Notes: a model not told the origin generated them from the sequence alone. Numbered from the stretch's first letter, positions 9,125-18,865 are shown. The stretch is DNA of 64,000 nucleotides from Chitinophaga sedimenti (GCF_023156195.1 NZ_JAKUKA010000001.1:1550001-1614000), one strand, 5' to 3'. A program made the numbers and translations.

Positions 9125-10075
9125 TTATTGAATTAAGATAATCGTTTTTCCCTTCCCCTTTCCCATTCGGCTCTGCGCCACTGCGACCGGCGCTTCTTCC
9201 AGCGGAATGCGGCTTTCTACCGGAACGATGATCATGCCGCTGTCGATCATTGCCGTTAGTTCTTCCATGCACTGTACGGTGCCTTTCGTTTCGAAATTAC
9301 CGCCGTGCAGCTTCATGTCTTTCAGGAAATAATCGTTCGTCACAAATTTGGTAGTGAGCGCTACTTTTCCTTTTTTCACCTGCCCGCTGAGCGCTTCGAA
9401 CTTTGCTTTATCGTTCACCGTATCGATCAGCGCGTCAATCCCGCCAGGATGTAATTGTTTCAGCTGCTCGTCAATCGGCGCCTTCGTATAGTCGATCGTT
9501 TCTTTAGCGCCCAGCTCCTTCATGCGTGCCGCACCTTCCGCGGACGATACCGTGGCAATCACATGAATGCCTTTACTGGCGGCCACCTGCGTGGTAAATG
9601 AGCCAACACCACCCGTACCGCCAACGATCAACAACACCTGGTTTTTGCCAAGTTCAGATGCCTCCACTAATTGCAGCGCGGTCATGCCAGCAGTGGGCGC
9701 CGCAGCCGCATCGGCCAATGGGATATTTCGAGGCGCCAACGTTATTACAGACTTTTCAGGCACTGCTACATATTCCGCGTAAGCGCCCTCTCCCACTGGC
9801 TTATGTAGGAATTGCCCGTATACTTTGTCACCCTTTTTAAATCGCGTTACTTCGCCTCCTACGGCTTCCACGATACCCGAGCCATCGTTGCCCATGATCA
9901 GTGGAAACACATGCGGCATACTATCTTTCATAATGCCATCGGCCAGTTTCCAGTCGTACGGATTCACCGCTGCGGCGGTAATGCGGATCAAAACGTATCC
10001 CGGTTTCAGTTCTGGCCTGGGCAAATCCATTAATATGGGAGTATCGCCGAAATGTGCTACTGCTATGGCTTTCAT
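9125..10075 (-). CDS. NADP-dependent quinone-oxidoreductase-like MDR protein
   Basis: A 316-residue zinc-free medium-chain dehydrogenase/reductase. The GroES-like half carries VNPYDWKLADG and MGNDGSGIV; the Rossmann half has GGTGGVGSFTTQVA at about residues 152-165. The structural-zinc cysteines are absent, placing it with quinone oxidoreductase or enoyl-reductase-like enzymes. Probable role: NADPH-dependent reduction of quinones or enones in the cytosol. It is complete and has a stand-alone promoter region of about 120 bp. Together with the aldo/keto reductase and dioxygenase it forms a cluster of redox or electrophile-detoxifying genes. Confidence 0.88.
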   Translation of the reverse strand: MKAIAVAHFGDTPILMDLPRPELKPGYVLIRITAAAVNPYDWKLADGIMKDSMPHVFPLIMGNDGSGIVEAVGGEVTRFKKGDKVYGQFLHKPVGEGAYAEYVAVPEKSVITLAPRNIPLADAAAAPTAGMTALQLVEASELGKNQVLLIVGGTGGVGSFTTQVAASKGIHVIATVSSAEGAARMKELGAKETIDYTKAPIDEQLKQLHPGGIDALIDTVNDKAKFEALSGQVKKGKVALTTKFVTNDYFLKDMKLHGGNFETKGTVQCMEELTAMIDSGMIIVPVESRIPLEEAPVAVAQSRMGKGKGKTIILIQ

Positions 10076-10197
10076 CGTGCTAATGTTTTGGTTTTCAGGA
10101 TATCGAATTTACAGAAAATTGAGCGATAAAAAGAATGGTTAACCATGGCATATACCACGATTAACCATTTTACACTATAACTACACACTAAAAACGT

Positions 10198-10536
10198 TTA
10201 CTTCTTTTCTGTGTCACCTTTACGTGCTTTAGGACTGGCAGCGCCTGAACGTTGCGCATAGCCCTGTTCGCGGTTCTTTTCCCCGGTTACTGATCGCTCG
10301 CGACGATCTGTAACTTTGTTAGCACGCGATCTGCCACCCATACTTTTAACCGCTTCCCTGCGGTTGTGCATGATGTTCTCATCCAGGTCCTCATCTTCCT
10401 CATAATCTTCATCATATCCGCTTACAAAGTTATCATCAAAAGTTTCTTCGGAAGTTTTATTGCGATTACTTTCATCCTCCGGCGTCCAGCGGCTGGAGCG
10501 GGTTTGCTGTGGTATATGCCCGTGGTTCGTTGCCAT
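10198..10536 (-). CDS. Small highly charged hypothetical protein
   Basis: A 112-residue protein starting at MATNHGHIPQQTRSSRWTPE; a longer reading with 31 extra residues is possible but reads through unlikely codons. The middle is strongly acidic (GYDEDYEEDEDLDEN), the C-terminal half strongly basic and Gly/Ser-rich (MGGRSRANKVTDRRERS, ending KARKGDTEKK). No signal peptide or membrane segment is present. It is probably disordered and may bind nucleic acid or a protein partner; I do not recognise a family. Similar short charged proteins are common in Chitinophagaceae. Confidence 0.6.
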   Translation of the reverse strand: MATNHGHIPQQTRSSRWTPEDESNRNKTSEETFDDNFVSGYDEDYEEDEDLDENIMHNRREAVKSMGGRSRANKVTDRRERSVTGEKNREQGYAQRSGAASPKARKGDTEKK

Positions 10537-10771
10537 AAAATAGGTTTTTTGATAGTTAATGAAATAGGTTAAACCGAAGGGGTATTTGTGAAGATAATCG
10601 TCAATTTCATGCCAAGTGCTGATGCTCAAAGCAGTAAAATATGTACTTCGTGTTGCTATTTAAAAAAGGGGGATGCACAAACAATTAGTAGCGAGCGATT
10701 TGTAGCCCGGCAGTAAGTAACGTATATAGGGTCGTTAAAATTGGAAACCTGGCATAACGGCGTGCGTAAAC

Positions 10772-10802
10772 AAAAAGGGTGATGCATTTCTGCACCACCC
10801 TT
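10772..10802 (-). terminator. Terminator of the TPR gene
   Basis: On the minus strand the stem pairs GGGTGaTGCA with TGCAcCACCC (one mismatch, TTTC loop when read on plus) and is followed by a T5 run. It lies 25 bp after the stop of the TPR protein gene. Confidence 0.75.
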
Positions 10803-10826
10803 CTGCGGAATTATTTTGACAACTGC

Positions 10827-12082
10827 TTACTGCAGTCCTTCCAGTTTCTTCTTTACTTCTGCAACTTTGTCGGTCTGGCTCTTAATCGCGTAGATTTTAG
10901 AGAGTGCAGTCAGACAGTTATAGTAAGTGTCTTTGTCGCCTTGCTCCAGGTTTGCAGCACCTTTAGCGGTGAAAACTGCATCAGCTTTCTCGAAGTAAGG
11001 GAGTGACTGGCCCATGAGGGCTTCCACTTTACCTTGCAGTTCTTTCGCTTTAGGACCGGTCTGTGATTTGCTGTCCAGTGCGTTCAGTTCTTTGTTGAAC
11101 ACAACCGCGCGGTTAAAGTACAGTGCACCCAGCTGGAAGTTAGCAGTAGCATCGTTAGCGTTCAGTTCCAGCGCTTTTTTGTAAGCTGCTTCTGCCTTAT
11201 TCATCAGCTCATCGTAATTAGCTGGTTTGGGCAAATCGGAACCGTTTTCGCTGCGGGGATTCGCTACGTTATCAACACGGATGGCATAGTCGAGAGTCGC
11301 GTTGAAATCGGTAGGATTAGCGGCTACTTTCTTCTCGAGCATGTCCAGCAGTTCAGCAGTTTTACCGGTTTTGGAGTAATAGATCATCTCCATATCGTTA
11401 AAACGTTTGTCAGCAGGGAATGTCTTTTTCGCGTCTTCGATTGTTTTCAGCCAGTTCGCGTTATCACCTCTTTCTTCGTATTGCTGAGCAAGCAAAACGT
11501 ACAGCGCTGGTTCTTTTTCAAACTTCAGGTCCACCGCCTTTTTCAGGAATGTGAATGCTTCGTCTTTTTACCAGCCTGCTGAGCGGCGTAACCGGTGTAA
11601 AATACCATGGAGGTATCCGTAGGGATATTGCCCGCCATGTTTTTAGAATTGTAGAAGGTAGAGATTTCCTGTGCTTTCTGGAAGTTTACAAAAGCGGAAT
11701 CCCATTGCTGGCTGTTCAGGTTACCATAACCCGCATTACCTACAGTAGCATACACGTTAAACATGCGGCCGTTGATTTCCATCAACATGTCAGGCATTTT
11801 CGGATTTTTTTCGATCGCGGTTTTATATGCGTCGTAGGCAGTCAGCGCGTCGGCCAGACTTTTGTTCTGCGTAGCCAGTGCCTCGTAGATTTTGCCTTTT
11901 ACATAAAAGGTTTTTGCATCATCTTTAGTTTTATCGTGCTGAAGAGCTGCTTCAATGTCTGCTTTGGCTTTGTCGTAATCCTTCTTTCCTAAATTTTCTT
12001 CTGCGCTGCTCACTTTTGCTTTTTGCGCCATTACGGTCGCTACGCTCGAGCAAAAGAGAAAAGACAACATAAGTTTTTTCAT
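10827..12082 (-). CDS. Periplasmic tetratricopeptide-repeat protein, one frame break
   Basis: The repaired protein has 418 residues. It has a clear signal peptide (MKKLMLSFLFCSSVATVMAQ) followed by TPR-like helical repeats, for example LGKKDYDKAKADIEAALQHD, ANFQLGALYFNRAV and YYNCLTALSKIYAIKSQTDK. A frame break lies in a run of five A (minus strand) at 11565-11569; six A gives AGKKDEAFTFLKKAV. The protein is probably periplasmic and acts as a scaffold; no catalytic motif is visible. It follows gyrA by 42 bp on the same strand and could be cotranscribed with it. Confidence 0.8.
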
Positions 12083-12124
12083 GTGGCTCAGGTTTTTAAA
12101 TTATGATTAACATTGTTGAAGATG

Positions 12125-14722
12125 CTATTCTTCTGCAGGAGCGGCTTCTTCTTCCCCTTCTGCGCTGGCTTCGCCGCCTGCGGTGTTTTCCTCTCCGCTG
12201 GCAATTACTTCGCCTGCTGTACCTTCGGCGCCCTCGCCTTCCAACAGGTCTTCCGGTTGCTCTTCCTGCTCGTCAATCCTTGCTACCGCTGCAATTTCAT
12301 CGCTTTCGTCCAGCCGGATCAAACGCACGCCCTGTGTGGCGCGGCCTGCTTCACGAATGTCTTTCACCGCCATGCGAATAGTAATACCGGATTTACAAGT
12401 GATCATCAGGTCGTCTTTCTCCGTTACGTCAGGATAGCGATCAGGCTGCCTGTTTTCTCCGTTACGCTAATGGTTTTCACCCCTTTACCGCCACGGTTCG
12501 TTACACGGTACTCTTCGATGTTAGTGCGTTTACCGAAACCTTTCTCAGAAACTACCAGTACAGTACGCGTTTCGTCCTCCTTATTAACACAAATCATACC
12601 AACAACCTCGTCGGCCTCATTGTCTACCTCGATACCACGCACGCCAATTGCGCCGCGGCCGGTTTCACGCACGGTTGTTTCAGGGAAACGGATGGCGCGG
12701 CCACTGCGGATAGCCATCATCATTTCCATATTACCATTCGTCAGCCGGGCATCCAGCAGCTGGTCGCCGTCGTTGATCGTAATGGCGTTAACACCGTTCT
12801 GGCGCGGACGGGAGAACTCTTCCACCAACGTTTTCTTAATGATACCGTTTTTAGTACACAGCAAGATGTAGTTGTTGTTGATGAAGTCCTTATCCGGAGG
12901 TCTTTGATATCGATGATCGTACGGATTTTATCATCGGAAGGCAGGGTAATCAGGTTCTGGATCGCACGACCTTTACCGGACTTCTCGCCTTCAGAATTTC
13001 GTACACTTTCAGCCAGTAACAGCGGCCTTTTTCTGTAAAGAAGAGCATGGTGTGGTGCGTAGAGGCTACGAACAGGTGTTCGATGTAATCCTCATCACGG
13101 GTTTTACCCCCGATGGCGCCACGGCCGCCGCGTTTCTGCTGGCGGTAATCATAAGCGGAAGTACGTTTGATGTAACCGAGGTGAGAAATGGTAATTACCA
13201 CGTCTTCTTCCGCGATGATATCTTCAATACGCATTTCGCTGGCCGGTACTGGATCTCTGTTTTACGCTCGTCGCCGAAACGTTTCTTCACATCTTCCAGT
13301 TCGTCTTTGATGATCTGGAAACGCAGGCCTTCGTCGGCCAGGATATCTTTCAGGTGGCTGATCAGTTTCATGATCTCGTCATATTCTTCCCGGATCTTAT
13401 CGCGCTCCATGCCTGTTAATCTCTGCAGACGCAGTTCCAGGATGGCTTTAGACTGGATTTCCGTTAGGCCGAAGTTGCTCATCAAACCTTCTTTCGCGAT
13501 GTCCGGCGTAGCGGAGTTGCGGATCAGGGAGATCACTTCGTCCAGGTGGTCGAGGGCAATGAGGTAACCGGCTAAGATGTGTGCTTTTTCTCGGCCTCGC
13601 GCAGTTCGTAATTAGTTCTTCGCACCACTACTTCGTGACGGAATTCCACGAACTCGGAGATCATTTCTTTCAGGTTAAACACTTTCGGGCGGCCTTTCGA
13701 CAGCGCTACGTTGTTAATACCGTAAGAGGTCTGTAATTCAGAGTATTTATACAGCTGGTTGATGATCACGTTCGGAATAGCCTCCCGTTTAAGATCAATT
13801 ACCAGGCGCATACCTTCGCGGTCAGATTCATCGCGTACATCGGTGATGCCTTCGATGATTTTATCGTTGACCAGCTGCGCAATTTTCTGGTGCAGCACGG
13901 CCTTATTGATCTGGTACGGCAGTTCGTAAATTACCAGTCTTTCGCGACCGGCTTTCGTTGTTTCAGAAGTAATTTTACCTCTTACCACCACGCGGCCACG
14001 ACCGGTTTCAAAACCTTGTTTAACACCGTCGAAACCGTAAATGATACCACCTGTCGGGAAGTCAGGCGCTTTTACATGTTTGATCAGTTCTTCGATGGTA
14101 ATATCACGGTTATCGATATACGCAATACAGCCATCCACCACTTCGCTCAGGTTATGCGGCATGATGTTGGTGGCCATACCTACCGCGATACCGGAAGCAC
14201 CGTTGATCAGCAGGTTAGGCACACGCGCAGGCAGCACGGTAGGCTCCTGCAGGGTATCGTCAAAGTTGAGGGAAAAGTCAACCGTTTCTTTATCGATGTC
14301 TTCCAGCATCGCTTCGGCCAACTTACGTAAACGCACCTCCGTATAACGCATGGCCGCCGGCATGTCACCATCCACCGAACCGAAGTTACCCTGGCCGTCT
14401 ACCAGCATGTAACGCAAGCTCAGGGCTGCGCCATACGCACAATTGTATCGTAAATAGACGCATCGCCGTGAGGGTGGAACTTACCCATTACCTCACCCAC
14501 GACACGCGCGGATTTTTTGTAGGGTTTGTTACTGTTGTTCCCCAGTTCGTTCATACCGAACAAAACGCGGCGGTGAACAGGTTTCAGCCCGTCTCGCACA
14601 TCGGGTAAAGCGCGGCCAACGATCACCGACATAGAGTAGTCGATGTAGGCCGTTTTCATTTGTTCCTCGATATTGATCTGAACAATTCTACCTTCCTGTG
14701 GATTTTCCGTATTTTCTATCAT
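12125..14722 (-). CDS. gyrA: DNA gyrase subunit A, six frame breaks
   Basis: After repair this is an 867-residue GyrA. It starts [20 protein letters not shown] and carries [31 protein letters not shown] and the catalytic tyrosine in [10 protein letters not shown]. The C-terminal wrapping domain contains a GyrA box (QKRGGRG), which argues for gyrase over topoisomerase IV. A very acidic tail of about 45 residues (ending [10 protein letters not shown]) follows. Frame breaks are at about 14421 (CCTGG lost a base), 13585 (A run), 13243 (CCTGG), 12983, 12894 (CCAGG) and 12430 (CCTGG). All restore conserved sequence with one added base. An essential single-copy gene cannot be this broken, so these are consensus errors. 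Confidence 0.95.
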
Positions 14723-15104
14723 TATTTTATTGGTTTACAGGTTTTTCAGCTGTAAATAAAGAAGAGCAAATATAACCTATTCATGCTGTATTAAACGTGG
14801 GTTTACCCCCAATGTTAATAAAATCTGGATACAATTTTCACCTCTTTTTTGACTTAAGATTGCAATTATCTAAAATTTTAATGATAAATTCGTATCATCT
14901 CCAGTTAATTTTCAATATGCGCATTAAGGTTAATGCGTTCGTATTCGCGGAACAGCAGCGGGAAAGTTTGTAACCATGTGAAAATCAATATTAAAATAGG
15001 CAAAAATATTTTAACATTGCAAAACGAAAACGGAGCGCCTTCCGAATGTATAGGTGTAGTAGTTGGACTTACATCGACAGTTTTTTTAACCATTTTCCTG
15101 AATT
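14723..15104. other. Divergent intergenic region between gyrA and the saccharopine dehydrogenase-like gene
   Basis: 382 bp of AT-rich sequence that must hold both promoters. I see no well-conserved coding sequence, tRNA or strong hairpin. Short open frames here lack conserved features. Confidence 0.6.
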
Positions 15105-16430
15105 ATGAAGCAAATTCTATTGTTTGGTGCCGGAAAATCAGCAACATGCCTTATTGATTACCTGCTCTCAAACGCGCCACGCCAGAAATGGCATGTGACA
15201 GTAGCGGACCATGACCTAACGTTGATCAAATCCAAGATAGGAAAATCTTACTATGCCACACCTGCGGCCCTCGACATCGAGGATGAAGCAGCCCGTCAAA
15301 CGCTGGTAGCGGAATCGGACCTTGTTCTCTCGTTATTGCCGCCTGCCCTGCATATTATTGTTGCGCGCGACTGTCTCAAATTCGGCAAGCATCTTATCAC
15401 CGCCTCTTACATCGACCCGGAAATCCGTAAGCTGGAAAAAGAGATCGAAGACGCGGGCCTCCTGTTCATGTATGAAATGGGCCTCGATCCCGGTATCGAT
15501 CACATGTCTGCCATGAAACTCATTCATTCCATCGAGAAAAAGGGTGGGCAGATTTTCGCGTTTAAGTCTTACTGCGGCGGCCTCGTATCGCCGGAAAGCA
15601 ACGATAATCCATGGAACTACAAAATTTCCTGGAACCCGCGCAACATCGTCATGGCTGGCAGCTCCGGCGCCGTGTATCGTGAAAAGGGCAAGGTAAAAGA
15701 AGTGCCTTATGAATCGCTGTTCGACCAGGTGAAAACCGTGATGATACCGGGCGTGGGCAAACTCGCCTATTACCCTAACCGCGACTCGCTCAATTATGTG
15801 GATACGTATAATCTCGAAAATATACCCACCTTCATGCGAGCCACATTGCGGTACCCGGATTTTCTCGAAGGCTGGAATGCGATCGTGAAACTCGGTCTCA
15901 CCGAAGAAAACGCCCCTTTCAATACGGATAACATGACCTATTTCCGCTGGGCGGCGCAGCGCCTGCCGCTGGATAAACACCTGAGCAACGAAGAAAATAT
16001 GGCCCGGTTCCTCGGTGTCAGCAGTAAATCTAAGCTCATCAGGCAGTTGAAATTCCTGGGTATTATGAACGGAGAAATGATTAACTTAGGTTTACAAACC
16101 AACGCCAGCCTGCTGCAGCATATCCTGGAGGAAAAGCTGAAAATGGAGCCTGCCGATAAGGACATGATCGTGATGCTCCATGAAATAGAGTTCGAGCGGC
16201 GGAATATGGCCACGAAATTGCACAGCTACATGATTGCACAGGGAGAAGATAGTTTGAGAACGGCCATGGCCAAAACGGTTGGTCTGCCCATGGGCATTCT
16301 TGCGAAACTGGTGTTAACGGAAAAGATAGAACTCAAAGGCCTTCACATACCAGTGATGCCCGAAATATACAACCCTGTTCTCCGTGAACTGGAAGATTAC
16401 GATATCAGGTTCGAGGAGAGTTTTGAGTAG
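15105..16430 (+). CDS. Saccharopine dehydrogenase/reductase family protein
   Basis: A 441-residue protein with an N-terminal Rossmann domain (LLFGAGKSATCLIDYL) and the saccharopine dehydrogenase C-terminal domain (YEMGLDPGIDHMSAMKLI, FKSYCGGLVSPESNDNPW). The layout is that of LYS9-type saccharopine reductases or the dehydrogenase half of AASS, which interconvert saccharopine and aminoadipate semialdehyde plus glutamate with NAD(P). In Bacteroidota it likely acts in lysine catabolism, but the partner lysine-ketoglutarate reductase is not in the window. The gene is intact, stands alone and has its own terminator. Confidence 0.88.
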   Translation: MKQILLFGAGKSATCLIDYLLSNAPRQKWHVTVADHDLTLIKSKIGKSYYATPAALDIEDEAARQTLVAESDLVLSLLPPALHIIVARDCLKFGKHLITASYIDPEIRKLEKEIEDAGLLFMYEMGLDPGIDHMSAMKLIHSIEKKGGQIFAFKSYCGGLVSPESNDNPWNYKISWNPRNIVMAGSSGAVYREKGKVKEVPYESLFDQVKTVMIPGVGKLAYYPNRDSLNYVDTYNLENIPTFMRATLRYPDFLEGWNAIVKLGLTEENAPFNTDNMTYFRWAAQRLPLDKHLSNEENMARFLGVSSKSKLIRQLKFLGIMNGEMINLGLQTNASLLQHILEEKLKMEPADKDMIVMLHEIEFERRNMATKLHSYMIAQGEDSLRTAMAKTVGLPMGILAKLVLTEKIELKGLHIPVMPEIYNPVLRELEDYDIRFEESFE

Positions 16431-16483
16431 AAGATATTTTCCTATGACGAACTCTGTCCTGAGACAATGAACTATGAAATGAA

Positions 16484-16510
16484 AAGGCTGCCGGATAGGC
16501 AGCCTTTTTT
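16484..16510 (+). terminator. Rho-independent terminator
   Basis: A perfect 9-bp stem AAGGCTGCC / GGCAGCCTT with a GGATA loop is followed by T's. It lies 54 bp after the saccharopine dehydrogenase stop and 13 bp before the IS left end. Confidence 0.9.
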
Positions 16511-16559
16511 ATATAAGTGCTCCGTCCTGAAATAAGTTGACACTTAAAACGAACTTATT

Positions 16560-16940
16560 ATGGGAAACAATGATTTCACTAGATTTAAGCGAACGCAGAA
16601 GAGTTATAGCTTAGCCTTTAAATTACAGGTAGTTGGTGAAATAGAACGAGGAGAGCTCAATTTTGACCAGGCTGATCGAAAGTATGGGATTCAGGGACAT
16701 TGTACGATAGCAAATTGGTTTAAAAAACATAGTAACTTAGATTGGAAAGAACTTCCAACTATGTCTACACAAAAGACGCCTGAACAACGTATTAAAGAAC
16801 TAGAAGCCCTTTTAGCCAGGGAGAAAGAAAAAGTTCATGTACTTAATACCGCTATTGATATAGCCAACGATATGCTGAAAACGGATATCCGAAAAAAGTA
16901 TATGCCCGAACAGTCCAGCAAGCCCAAGCCCCGCTCTTAG
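16560..16940 (+). CDS. IS3-family OrfA (helix-turn-helix protein)
   Basis: 126 residues: an N-terminal HTH of the transposase_8/IS3 type (KSYSLAFKLQVVGEIERGEL, then ADRKYGIQGHCTIANWFKK) and a C-terminal leucine-zipper-like coiled coil (RIKELEALLAREKEKVHVL). It binds the IS ends and, when made alone, usually regulates transposition. It overlaps orfB, which lies in the -1 frame. Its slippery heptamer is in the correct phase, so ribosomes can produce the OrfAB transposase. Confidence 0.9.
   Translation: MGNNDFTRFKRTQKSYSLAFKLQVVGEIERGELNFDQADRKYGIQGHCTIANWFKKHSNLDWKELPTMSTQKTPEQRIKELEALLAREKEKVHVLNTAIDIANDMLKTDIRKKYMPEQSSKPKPRS
16892..16898 (+). promoter_or_regulatory. Programmed -1 frameshift site A_AAA_AAG
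   Basis: The heptamer is in the canonical phase (cgA AAA AAG in the orfA frame). Slipping back one base enters the orfB frame at GTA TAT GCC. A short CCCC/GGGG hairpin around the orfA stop (16929-16943) could help pause ribosomes but is farther away than usual. This break is a normal part of IS3 biology, unlike the artefactual breaks elsewhere. Confidence 0.8.
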
Positions 16941-17833
16941 GGGTAAATGGCGTATGTAAGCTGCTGGGATACAGCCGACAAGCCTACTACAAGCACAAAA
17001 CTGATCGGGCTCACAGATATCAGGAGCTACGCCAGGTTAGGGAGATGGTGATGAAAACCAGGGCTGGTATGCCCAGATTGGGCACACGTAAGCTGTATAA
17101 TTTAATTAAACCATGGCTGCATAAGGATTCAATTAAAATTGGGCGAGACGTTCTGTTTAAATTTTTGAAGGCAGAGCATTTATTGATCCGCCCTCGGAAG
17201 AGATATATTCAAACGACCAACTCAAAGCATTGGCTGCGAAAGTATCCAAACCTTACTAAATCAATGACTATCAATAAGCCAGAGCAGCTTTGGGTAACAG
17301 ATATTACTTATTTGAAAACACTTGATGGAAATCTATACCTGAACATGATCACAGATGCTTATAGTCGTAAGATCGTTGGATACAGTATAAGTGATAATAT
17401 GGAGGCGCTCACCATAGCCACGGCGTTAAAAATGGCGGTTGGAAATCGTATTTATAAGCATCCACTGGTGCATCATTCGGACAGAGGATTACAATATTGT
17501 AGTAAAGAGTACGTTAGAATTGCCCTCGCCAATAATATACAGATGAGTATGACCGAAAACGGCGATCCTTACGAGAATGCGCTCGCCGAAAGGATGAATA
17601 GAACGATAAAGGAGGAGTTTTTACTTGATGAACTAAGAGTAAACAGCTCCAATACTGTAAAAATGGTGCATGAGTCAATTGCTATATACAACAGCAAAAG
17701 ACCACATCTATCTTTAAACTATCGAACGCCTGATAGTGTACATCAAAAAAATATCCCAGCCGCAAAAAGCAACTGGGATGATATTTTAACCGTCAACTTT
17801 TTCAGGACGATTCAAAGTCTACTTCGTCAATAA
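16898..17833 (+). CDS. IS3-family OrfB / OrfAB transposase (DDE integrase core)
   Basis: Read from the frameshift point, the protein contains an HTH_21-like region (LLGYSRQAYYKHK, GMPRLGTRKLYNLI) and the rve integrase core. All three catalytic acids are present: D in WVTDITYLKT, D in HHSDRGLQY, and E in NALAERMNRTIKEE. The frame ends at 17833, 24 bp beyond the right inverted repeat, so its last codons and stop come from flanking DNA overlapping the end of sir2. That is unusual but would add only about eight residues. The element therefore looks potentially active. Confidence 0.9.
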   Translation, partial: VYARTVQQAQAPLLGVNGVCKLLGYSRQAYYKHKTDRAHRYQELRQVREMVMKTRAGMPRLGTRKLYNLIKPWLHKDSIKIGRDVLFKFLKAEHLLIRPRKRYIQTTNSKHWLRKYPNLTKSMTINKPEQLWVTDITYLKTLDGNLYLNMITDAYSRKIVGYSISDNMEALTIATALKMAVGNRIYKHPLVHHSDRGLQYCSKEYVRIALANNIQMSMTENGDPYENALAERMNRTIKEEFLLDELRVNSSNTVKMVHESIAIYNSKRPHLSLNYRTPDSVHQKNIPAAKSNWDDILTVNFFRTIQSLLRQ

Positions 17834-18502
17834 TGTTATCAGCTCCCTCACTCCTTCCGTTGCCGGTTTTTCTATTTTATGTACGTTCACCAGGCCACTT
17901 ACCGGCGGGATCTTTTTATCAATCACGAACTTGGGCGTTTCGTCCGAAACGAAATCTGTTAAGCCTGCCGCGGGATACACATTCAATGAAGTGCCGATCA
18001 CCGCGAACACATCAGCCTGCGCAGCTACCTGTGCGGCCACTTCTATCATTGGCACTGCTTCTCCGAACCACACAATAAATGGCCGGTATTGCCCGCCATC
18101 CGGCGCCAGGTCGCCAAGACGAATATCATTAACGTACGGCACGGTTGTTATTTCATCATGTACGCTGCGCATTTTACAGATCTCGCCATGCAGGTGCAGC
18201 ACATTGGTAGACCCTGCACGTTCGTGCAGGTCGTCGATATTTTGCGTGATAATGCGCACGTCGAAATGTTCTTCCAGTTCGGCTAAACCGACATGTGCGG
18301 CGTTGGGTTGTGCATTGCAAACGTCGTGGCGGCGCACGTTATAAAAGTCTAACACCAGTTGCGGGTTCTTGTTCCAGCCAACGGGCGACGCCACTTCATA
18401 CACATCATGTCCTTCCCAGAGTCCATCACTGTCGCGGAAGGTTCGGAGGCCGCTTTCCGCGCTGATGCCGGCGCCTGTCAATACTACGAGTACGGGTTTC
18501 AT
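17819..18502 (-). CDS. cobB: Sir2-family NAD-dependent deacylase (CobB-like), no zinc cysteines
   Basis: A 227-residue class III/V-like sirtuin: GAGISAESG (NAD), TQNIDDLHERAG, catalytic His in HLHGE, VWFGEAVP and GTSLNVYPAAGL. The FYNVRR segment matches the Tyr-x-x-Arg pattern of SIRT5/CobB that favours succinyl- and malonyl-lysine, so desuccinylase activity is likely. The region between HGE and WFGE, where most sirtuins hold four zinc-binding Cys, contains only one Cys (HGEICKMRSVHDE), so the zinc ribbon seems lost. The IS right end lies 10 bp from its stop codon. It is a single gene with no obvious operon partner. Confidence 0.88.
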   Translation of the reverse strand: MKPVLVVLTGAGISAESGLRTFRDSDGLWEGHDVYEVASPVGWNKNPQLVLDFYNVRRHDVCNAQPNAAHVGLAELEEHFDVRIITQNIDDLHERAGSTNVLHLHGEICKMRSVHDEITTVPYVNDIRLGDLAPDGGQYRPFIVWFGEAVPMIEVAAQVAAQADVFAVIGTSLNVYPAAGLTDFVSDETPKFVIDKKIPPVSGLVNVHKIEKPATEGVRELITLLTK

Positions 18503-18538
18503 AACCGTAATTTACCGTAAAAAATGACAATCACGCTG

Positions 18539-18833
18539 TCACCGTTTTATCTTTTTTAATCTTCTATAGATCCTCCGTCCGGCAAAGAAAACAGCCATCA
18601 CGAGCAGCCATGCAGGCCATGCGGCTATTATGTCCAGCGCTACATCCAGTACGTTATTCCATCCCGTACGGAGTGATCGGCCCAGGTTCGTAAAGAAGCC
18701 CGGTGTAGGTCTGCCGGCGATGGTTTCATAAAAGTGAGGTTGATGGTGCTCATAACATCGCTATGGAAAAAGAAATCTCTTGTTCATAACGAATCGGTTT
18801 TGCCAGAGGATGTCCGTTCTGGATAAATTCCAT
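18539..18833 (-). pseudogene. Possible small membrane-protein gene or remnant (frame break)
   Basis: In the 365-bp gap between sir2 and the EVE gene, the minus strand can encode a C-terminal part with one membrane segment (WPAWLLVMAVFFAGRR followed by a basic tail RRLKKIKR). It is preceded by GFFTNLGRSLRTGWNN, which has the look of the C-terminal region of membrane-anchored DUF4349-type proteins. An upstream ATG at 18833 is in a different frame. Either a frame error or gene decay would explain this. I cannot support it further. Confidence 0.3.
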
Positions 18834-18838
18834 AAAAA

Positions 18839-18865
18839 ATGCCCGGCTGTATCACAACCGGGCAT
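18839..18865 (-). terminator. Terminator of the EVE-domain gene
   Basis: Stem ATGCCCGG / CCGGGCAT with T-rich sequence following on the minus strand, three bases after the EVE gene stop. Confidence 0.8.

Larger units (their letters stand above)
16523..17809 (+). mobile_element. IS3-family insertion sequence, about 1.29 kb
   Basis: The ends are imperfect inverted repeats. The left end 16523-16541 reads CGTCCTGAAATAAGTTGAC and the right end 17792-17809 read in reverse is CGTCCTGAAAAAGTTGAC (one-base gap). Inside are overlapping orfA and orfB with an A_AAA_AAG slippery site. The element is visibly more AT-rich in codon choice than its neighbours, consistent with recent arrival. It sits between two convergent genes, 13 bp after one terminator and 10 bp before the sir2 stop, so it disrupts nothing. 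No convincing 3-4 bp target duplication is visible. Confidence 0.9.

Noticed and set aside
14905..15093. A 62-codon minus-strand open frame between gyrA and the saccharopine dehydrogenase-like gene
   Set aside because: Atypical composition, no conserved motif, and it covers the expected divergent promoters.
16520..17812. A target-site duplication flanking the IS
   Set aside because: The bases next to the inverted repeats (left gtgctc, right attcaa) do not match in any 3-4 bp window I tried.
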